Below, piece after piece: positions 58,501 to 64,000 of a DNA stretch of 64,000 nucleotides (positions are counted from its first letter, which is position 1; each line of letters opens with the position of its first letter). The DNA is taken from positions 18,959,106 to 19,023,105 of the forward strand of contig JAUJPP010000005.1 in assembly GCA_030562195.1 (NCBI GenBank), in the 5' to 3' direction. The position numbers and the translations under genes were made by a program. The notes below the pieces were generated by a model. That model saw nothing but the letters and a program-made list of their open reading frames with translations. It was not told the DNA's origin and did not search any database. Source of the stretch: Nipponacmea schrenckii. Taxonomy: Eukaryota > Mollusca > Gastropoda > Lottiidae.

Positions 58501-61500
58501 ACGGCTGCCTTGTGAGTAACTCTTGACCTCCAAATTAGGGAGGTGTGGTGGCTTAATAAGTTAGACGCCTGCTTGTTAACCTGAGGGTCCAGTGTTCAAT
58601 TCTGGCAAACGTTGGGGTGAACTTTCGGTTTTTCAGCCCGAATTCCTGTTTTTGATGCAGGTCTGAGCCCACAAGGTGCAGAGTACGGTGTAAAACTCCA
58701 TTTATTACACTTCTTTATTCCCAAAAATAAAACTGTGTTTGAGAAGATGTAGTAGTGAAATTGATACATATGTAATCAGGGCTGTTGATTTATTTTTTTC
58801 TCAACCGGACATTTTTTAATGATGTTTTGTTGATGTCAACACAACATCCTTCACTAAGTACTATTCAACTAGTATCAAACTGTAAACTGTATAAATGCCA
58901 TGAATGTTTGGTAATACTCATCATAATTGGAACTTAAACTTTCTTATCATGCATCACATCACAATAACCAAACAATCTGATCACCAAACACCAACAATAT
59001 GTAATAATGAATGGATTAAAAGAATATAAAATTTCATGTGATTTAATGCGAATATTGAAGCACACCTGTATATCTTCGTTTTTAATGATAAATTTTTCAA
59101 ATAAATTTCAGGTTCATGCCAATGATGAAGGTTCTGATATGAGTGGATATTTAAAAAGTTATAAAAATAAAAAGTGGAAAAAGATGTGGTATGTTATAAA
59201 AGATAAAGTATTATATACATATAGAGCTAGTGAAGATATGGCAGCTGTAGAGAGTTTACCATTATTAGGTTATGAAGTTGCCAGAGCTGCTGCTGTAAGT
59301 TTCAGTTTATTACCTTATACTTGGTTAGATTTTGATATCGCCCAGCAATTTACTGAAATCTTTGAGACTAAAATGAGAGGTTAATCTGTAACTAGATGTA
59401 ACCTAGTCAGGTAACCAACAGTAATAACAGAACTTATAGGTTTTGATATCGCACTCTAATTTACTGAAATTTTTGAGACTAAAATGAGAGGTGAAATCTG
59501 TAACTAGATGTAACCTAGTCAGGTAACCAACAGTAATAACATAACTTATAGGTTTTGATATCACACTGTAATTTACTGAAATCTTTGAGATTAGAATGAG
59601 AAGATTTAAGATTGTTTCTAGATATAACACCGCATTTATTCTGGAAGCAATCTCAGCCCAAGGTTGTCCTAAGATCTTATCTTGTAACACTCTTTTAAGT
59701 AGGATATCTAAGCTGTAAGATCATTTTAAGAATATGCAGCCAAAATCTTGAAGATTTAACCGTAGATGATTTTAGTGTTCTAGACATCTGATTGGTCGAA
59801 CACAAGAATCTGTTTTAATATTAGATTCATTATCCAATCAGATTACTTTTTTTCTTAAAATTTTAATTTTCGAGTATAAGAATTAGTATTTATTTGATAA
59901 TGATATGATAAAATTATATAAGATGGATGATAATTATGATAAATATTTGTATTGCAGCCTCAATTAGTAAGTTATATCATCACCTGATATCAGTAGAGTT
60001 GTTTTTTTAAATATTATTCAGACATTTCTTGTATCTTTGTTCAAATTTCACTCTTAATCAGCAATATTCAGGATATCTTAATTTCAATGTAAACATTTGC
60101 TTTAGGTGTTTTTAGAGACAAGTATTATGTAGGCTTTAATACATTAAGCTTCACATTTATCTTTACATATCTCAGCTTTCACCCTTTTTATATCGATTCC
60201 AGTAAAATATTTATTATCTTTAAGTTTGAATATACAAATATCTATATGTATATCACTCAACATTTATAATGAACACTATCTTAATAGTTAAAATACAGTA
60301 GTTCTTATTTATTTTATTATAAAATAGTAGTTGTTTTACTGTAGAATATTTCTGCTTTCTTTTATTGATATATGGTTCCAGGTGGCTTCTGTGATATTTC
60401 TTTCTAGCTTATATAGATTTCAAATATACAATCATCAAAGTTGATACAATGCATACACATATCAATTCTTATCTTCATCAGCTTCATTTTAACTACACAA
60501 AACTCCTCCAAAAAGCAGATGATTTCAGTAATCCTTACAGAGATGCAATTCCTTTTAGGAATTAGAATTTTTCAAAAGTTTTATTTATTTTTAATTATTA
60601 ACTATGATAGGGTTATATCAGAGTATTTCTTAATATCCATGATGTTTCTAAATTAATGATGCCTTGTATATGAACCTTGTTGTTTCCTCATCAAAATTGT
60701 ATTTCTACTGATGATTAATAGATTCAGATTGCTACTGATGATTAATAGATTCAGATTGCTACTGATGATTAATAGATTCAGATTGCTACTGATGATTAAT
60801 AGATTCAGACTGCTACTGATGATTAATAGATTCAGACTGCTACTGATGATTAATAGATTCAGACTGCTACTGATGATTAATAGATTCAGACTGCTACTGA
60901 TGATTAATAAATTCAGACTGCTACTGATGATTAATAGATTCAGACAGCTACTGATGATTAATAGATTCAGATTGCTACTGATGATTAATAAATTGAGACT
61001 GCTACTGATGATTAATAGATTCAGACTGATGATTGTTTGGTTATATTCATGATAACTAAGCTTAATGGATTAACAATTACTCTTTATTTCTTCTGCAACG
61101 TTTCAATTTATATTGAAACGACAAGAGGAAATTTGTTGAAGCATTGCAAAATAAATAAACTCAGTAATTGTTTACCGTAAAAATTAGTTATTATTGATAT
61201 GACCAATTACAAAAGGACATATGAAGAATATATAGAAATATTTTCGTGATTTCACATTGTGAATTTTAATTAATTGATTCAGACTGATGTTTTATTTTAT
61301 TTGATATTTTTAAATCAATGATGACTTGCTTTTCAATTCTTATATTCTGGTAAATTTAAACAATTGATTTATTTTAACTATTATTTTATATTTTAGTATT
61401 TTGAAGGTGCTGAACCTGACCTTGTATTTCATTTGATACATCCAAATACACCACCTCATATATATCGTACTGATAGTTCAGCTGCTACATCTAGGTAAGA

Positions 61501-62634
61501 TTATTATATAATACACCACCTCATATATATCATACTGATAGTTCAGCTGCTACATCTAGGTAAGATTATTATATAATACATCACCTCATATATATCATAC
61601 TGATAGTTCAGCTGCTACATCTAGGTAAGATTATTATATAATACACCACCTCATATATATCATACTGATAGTTCAGCTGCTACATCTAGGTAAGATTATT
61701 ATATAATACATCACCTCATATATATCATACTGATAGTTCAGCTGCTACATCTAGGTAAGATTATTGTATAATACACCACTTCATATATATCATACTGATA
61801 GTTCAGCTGCTACATCTAGGTAATATTATTATATAATGCACCACCTCATACATGTATATATCCTACTGATAATTCAGCTGCTACATCTAGGGAAGATTAT
61901 TATATAATACACCACCTCATATATATCGTACTGATAGTTCAGCTGCTACATCTAGGTAAGATTATTATATAACACACCACACCACCTTATATATATCGTA
62001 CTGATAGTTCATCTGCTACATCTAGGTAAGATTATTATATAATACACCACCTCATATATATCATACTGATAGTTCAGCTGCTACATCTAGGTAAGATTAT
62101 TGTATAATACACCACCTCATATATATCGTACTGATAGTTCAGCTGCTACATCTAGGTAAGATTATTATATAACACACCACACCATATATATCATACTGAT
62201 AGTTCAGCTGCTACATCTAGGTAAGATTATTGTATAATACACCACCTCATATATATCGTACTGATAGTTCAGCTGCTACATCTAGGTAAGATTATTATAT
62301 AATACACCACCTCATATATATCATACTGATAGTTCAGCTGCTACATCTAGGTAAGATTATTGTATAATACATCCCCTCATATATATCGTACTGATAGTTC
62401 ATCTGCTACATCTAGGTAAGATTATTGTATAATACACCACCTGATATATATCGTACTGATAGTTCAGCTGCTGTATCTAGGTAAGATTATTGTATTTTTA
62501 TTGATTTATATTATTAGATTATACTAATAAGATATGACAGAGAAAGTCTCTCGTGAAATTTATAAAGACCTATATTAAATTTTATTTGAATTTTTAGATG
62601 GATAAATGTGATGAGAGAAGCTTCGGTTCCATGA
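40555..62634 (+). CDS. FGD5/FGD6: FGD5/FGD6-like Rho guanine nucleotide exchange factor (21 coding exons)
   Basis: Exons 40555-40573, 42786-42879, 43322-43436, 44640-47191, 47752-47844, 48683-48834, 49914-50070, 50320-50407, 51193-51243, 52484-52542, 52659-52730, 53427-53495, 54968-55048, 55207-55286, 56131-56239, 56773-56913, 57692-57791, 58261-58418, 59112-59294, 61397-61494, 62598-62634. The total is 4,508 nt, one short of whole codons; the missing base is in exon 3, so about 1,502 residues. Residues to ~925 are disordered, Pro-rich (PPPLPPRN, PPPQLPPRN: SH3-type sites) and Ser/Lys-rich, almost all from the 2.55-kb exon 4. DH spans ~930-1127, PH1 ~1155-1250, FYVE ~1283-1340 with WRRHHCRACGR, PH2 ~1400-1500. 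Size and order match FGD5 and FGD6, activators of Cdc42 in actin and endosome control. The WxxD position of FYVE reads MVPD, lacking Trp. Confidence 0.9.
41171..42391 (-). mobile_element. Mutator-like (MULE) transposon relic with CAGTGGTTTCC ends
   Basis: CAGTGGTTTCC with CTTTTTCAAGTTCC at the left and GGAACTTGTAAAAGGAGGAA with ACCACTG at the right form ~28-bp inverted repeats with a few mismatches. Between them, on the minus strand, two stretches look like MULE transposase: ERKQVPLCFVVMSKRKMEDY (about 41677-41755) and, after a GTAATT...TTTTAG gap, FGAGCWAALRELFPDI and KGCVFHWVQCLWRKVQ (about 41566-41390). The terminal inverted repeats also recur internally. The expected 9-bp target duplication is not recognisable. 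It is a fragment in FGD intron 1, probably inactive. Confidence 0.6.
43500..43810. repeat. ~22-bp tandem repeat in FGD intron 3
   Basis: Units of CATTATTCATTAGTTTGGCA type, about ten copies with variation. Confidence 0.85.
47285..47680. repeat. ~37-bp minisatellite in FGD intron 4, split by a SINE
   Basis: CTAACACTATCTCTAGGATA with TCCTAGGGTCTTAACTT repeats about seven times. Copies flank a foreign segment at about 47432-47545. Confidence 0.85.
47432..47545 (+). repeat. tRNA-headed SINE fragment inside the minisatellite
   Basis: GGTTCAAATCCCGATCGGTG is a near-perfect pol III B box. The tail differs from family A, so this is another subfamily. It interrupts the 37-bp repeat. Confidence 0.65.
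47860..48072 (-). repeat. SINE family A, reverse copy in FGD intron 5
   Basis: GGACTGGAATTATGAGTGAA and CAGCTGGGTG-type segments are the reverse complement of the 15960-16215 element; the AAGAAAGAAAGAAG at the left is its tail. Confidence 0.7.
48085..48612. repeat. 31-bp minisatellite in FGD intron 5
   Basis: About 17 copies of a unit with CTGACCGACTGTGCTATATA and AAACCAACGCT, right after the SINE whose consensus ends with similar wording, so the array may have grown from the SINE end. Confidence 0.9.
48885..49680 (+). repeat. tRNA-headed SINE, family B, interrupted
   Basis: GTGGTGGCTCAGTGAGTTAG and GGTCCAGGGTTCAATCCCTG match pol III A and B boxes. The rest of the element resumes after 49470 and ends near AGAGTAGGATGTAAAACTTC, a tail shared, in one orientation or the other, with sequences near 20910, 34950 and 58690. 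A 501-bp DNA transposon sits inside it. Confidence 0.65.
48970..49470. mobile_element. hAT-type MITE nested in SINE family B
   Basis: Imperfect terminal inverted repeats: CCAAGGTTCTCAA at the left and the inverse of CCCAAGTTCTCAA at the right. Flanks GTCTAGAG (48962-48969) and GTCTACAG (49471-49478) agree at 7 of 8 bases, as in a diverged 8-bp target duplication. Confidence 0.65.
50430..51125. repeat. ~33-bp minisatellite in FGD intron 8
   Basis: About 20 copies of CATCTGTTTACAATGAATAT followed by TTATATTAGTAAG, ending about 65 bp before exon 9. Both strands show open frames through it that are artefacts. Confidence 0.92.
51257..52318. mobile_element. TTAA-flanked inverted-repeat element in FGD intron 9 (piggyBac-like MITE)
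   Basis: GGGGGTTGACAACC at 51261 and its exact inverse ending at 52314, each bordered outside by TTAA, define a 1,054-bp element. TTAA duplication is characteristic of piggyBac. No transposase is visible inside. It begins 13 bases downstream of the exon 9 donor. Confidence 0.72.
53115..53345. repeat. Dispersed repeat with CAGGGCTGTTGATTTA start, FGD intron 11
   Basis: Shares ACTATTCAACTAGTATC, CATCATAATTGGAACTT and CATCACATCACAATA with 58768-59000, and more weakly with 57110-57280. Confidence 0.65.
53737..54835. repeat. Pearl/Helentron-like element, copy in FGD intron 12
   Basis: Starts TATACGCCCACATGGAAATG, then (GTCC)n at 53781-53808, then seven ~150-160-bp units (ATCTTAATGAAACTTGGTAT, CTCGGTCAAGTTC, GAGTTATTGCCCTTGACTTA). 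Ends GCTGCCAGTGGGCGTATGTT, ACC, TTGCCTGGCAAGCTATCTTT. Cleanest example of the complete layout. Confidence 0.85.
55315..55910. repeat. ~65-bp minisatellite in FGD intron 14
   Basis: About nine copies of a unit with ACACAACGTTTCAACAATCT and ATTATCATCATCAGTTTATA. Confidence 0.92.
56485..56730. repeat. ~33-bp tandem repeat in FGD intron 15
   Basis: TATATTTTGAATAATTTGAG with AATGAATATTT, about seven copies, just upstream of exon 16. Confidence 0.85.
56958..57115. repeat. Pearl-like 5' end remnant in FGD intron 16
   Basis: TATATGCCCACATTATAATG, a short GTCCATCCGTCC and one diverged core unit, without the 3' end. Confidence 0.55.
58541..58705 (+). repeat. tRNA-headed SINE, family B, copy in FGD intron 18
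   Basis: GTGGTGGCTTAATAAGTTAG and GGTCCAGTGTTCAATTCTGG match the head at 48885; the end reads GTAAAACTCCATTTATTAC. Confidence 0.68.
58768..59000. repeat. Dispersed repeat with CAGGGCTGTTGATTTA start, FGD intron 18
   Basis: Same family as 53115-53345, abutting exon 19 closely on its right side. Confidence 0.65.
59330..59650. repeat. ~106-bp triplicated segment in FGD intron 19
   Basis: AATTTACTGAAATCTTTGAG and GTAACTAGATGTAACCTAGT recur about 2.7 times, starting about 55 bases after the exon 19 donor. Confidence 0.8.
60708..61035. repeat. 27-bp minisatellite in FGD intron 19
   Basis: Twelve copies of a unit with CTACTGATGATTAATAGATT then CAGATTG. The unit length is a multiple of three, so an open frame of repeated nine-residue blocks appears; it is not a gene. 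Confidence 0.93.
61445..62500 (+). repeat. 65-bp tandem array of exon 20 end plus 5' splice site
   Basis: About 16 copies. The first contains the real 3' end of FGD exon 20 (CACCTCATATATATCGTACT, then GATAGTTCAGCTGCTACATC, TAG) followed by the donor GTAAGATTATTATATAA. Later copies repeat exon and donor together, with T/C and A/G variants such as CATACTG for CGTACTG. About 14 of the 16 keep GTAAGA; others read GTAATA or GGAAGA. The frame stops just past each donor (AGG TAA), so use of any donor but the first should give a truncated protein. Confidence 0.93.
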
Positions 62635-64000
62635 ATCAAATCAAGAGTCTAAATAATCCATCAGTGGCGACAGGGTAAAAAAGTGGATGTGCCACAGGGA
62701 ATCAGAAACCTCAAGTGTTATTCTTCACTATGCCAGTCTTGAACTTCAAACTTTTAGTCTATGCCTACCTTACTGTCTTGACCTTCAACTTCACAGATTT
62801 GACCTTCAACCTCACAGCCTTGATCTTTAGACTTTCAGCCTTGATAGTTATTCTTACTGTCTTGACCTTCAACCTCACAACCTCTGTCACCTTCCAGTTT
62901 TGACTTTAACCTTACATCATTGACCTATCTTATAGCCTTGACCTGTTAACTTCCAACCTTGAAGTGTCATATTAAAGCCTTGACCTTTAGCCTTATGTTA
63001 TTGATCTTTAGCCTTACAGCCATGATCACAAGCCTTATAGCCATGATCTTTGCCTTTGTAACCTTGCCCTTTGGCCTTTTAGCCTTTACCTACTTTACAG
63101 CCTTGGCCCCAAACTCCCAAATCTTGACCCTTATCCTTACAGCCTTTACCTCATGTGACATTGGATATATTATTTCATAGTTTACACACCAAATCACTTT
63201 ATGAAGATGAATCCAAGGTTTTCTAAAGGGAGCTCTCAAGGTTAGATAGAGACAAGGACAAAAGTCCATTGGTTTGATATTGGTGATATTGAATTATTGA
63301 AGCATAATAAAAAATATTATCTAGACATTTAGAAGTAGATAGAAGACTAAATAAATAAGACCACCATTAAGGATATACTACTTCTCTTTAATTTTTAGCA
63401 AATTTCAATTTACTTCTTTAGAAATCTTTATCATTCAAAGTTGTATATCCATAATAGTGGTCATATTTATTAAATAATAATAATAATTGCTACATTAGAT
63501 GATTTAGTAACACTGTGAACTTCTAGATAATTACAATATTTGTAATAAAGAACTGAATTATTTTTAAGTAAAAGATAAAGCTTAATGTCTAAATTTTCTG
63601 GTATTGATAAATACTCAATTCTATTCTTGTCATTTTCATACCTCATCATGTATTGTATGATTATCTTCACATAGCTACAAATTTCATCTTATATATAATG
63701 AAAGATATTAACATATACATGTAGTTTCTGTTTAATTCATTGTTTTTTTGTAATCTGTACACCATCTTTATCCTTTTATACATGGTACCTTGTTAGAAAC
63801 TGTTATCTTGTTTAGTCCAATCTGATTTTCCCTTAATCTTCATGTGGCCTAGCTTATAGTAACCTCATTAGTTGTAGTAGTTGTTAAAGTTAGTTGTTTA
63901 GGTTGAATGTAGAACTGAAACAGTTTTAATTGTTATTATAATATTAAATAATTGAGTAATATAAATATTGTACATGTTTCAATATATTGATTTAATTAAC
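62635..64000. other. FGD 3' UTR and downstream spacer
   Basis: Begins after the TGA. A degenerate ~27-30-bp repeat (CTTGACCTTCAACCTCACAG type) lies at about 62735-63165. AATAAA hexamers at 63306-63311 and 63544-63549 could end the transcript. No further gene is seen before the window ends. Confidence 0.5.

Noticed and set aside
60711..61052. 113-residue frame of repeated nine-residue blocks
   Set aside because: Pure product of a 27-bp intronic minisatellite.
62715..63180. Two hydrophobic open frames after the FGD stop
   Set aside because: They fall in a degenerate ~27-30-bp repeat in the 3' UTR and lack splice or start context.

Overview
This is eukaryotic nuclear DNA from an invertebrate, most likely a mollusc or another lophotrochozoan. 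The genes have many short exons with GT-AG introns, the spacer is AT-rich, and the proteins are bilaterian families. Interspersed repeats resemble the pearl-type elements known from bivalves, and there is a Mag-like Gypsy LTR retrotransposon. The species cannot be named from the sequence alone.

Layout. 1-6.4 kb: a minus-strand two-exon gene (813-2063) for an unrecognised protein with a predicted N-myristoylation site and a C-terminal membrane segment; a possible 49-residue minus-strand micro-gene (3196-4713); a 32-bp satellite array (5.3-6.2 kb). 6.5-11.4 kb: a young Gypsy/Mag-like LTR retrotransposon with a 5-bp target duplication, 219-bp LTRs that differ at one base, and one frame break in gag. 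11.8-14.1 kb: CHCHD3/CHCHD6-like MICOS subunit (minus, 7 coding exons), head-to-head with 14.5-19.4 kb Rabenosyn-5 (plus, 8 exons), which is tail-to-tail with 20.3-21.5 kb MRPS25 (minus, 4 exons). 22.3-30.4 kb: an ARMC10-like mitochondrial-anchor armadillo protein (plus, 6 exons). 33.0-35.5 kb: ICMT (minus, 4 exons). 38.8-39.2 kb: a candidate small secreted peptide (minus). 40.6-62.6 kb: a large FGD5/FGD6-like RhoGEF (plus, 21 coding exons; DH-PH-FYVE-PH).

These are separate housekeeping genes and not an operon, but two themes recur. Rabenosyn-5 and FGD5/6 are both FYVE proteins of PI3P membranes. CHCHD3, MRPS25 and ARMC10 act at mitochondria. The co-occurrence of FGD5/6, MRPS25 and RBSN matches, from memory, the human 3p25.1 neighbourhood (FGD5-NR2C2-MRPS25-RBSN), suggesting old microsynteny.

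Introns and spacers are full of repeats: a different minisatellite in nearly every long intron, six pearl/Helentron-like copies, tRNA-derived SINEs, hAT-, piggyBac- and Mutator-like relics and two large perfect inverted repeats. The most unusual item is at the end of FGD exon 20. There a 65-bp unit made of the exon's 3' end plus its 5' splice site is tandemly repeated about 16 times. No prokaryotic system, CRISPR array, rRNA or true tRNA gene was found. Exon structures were read by eye from splice signals and phase, without transcripts.
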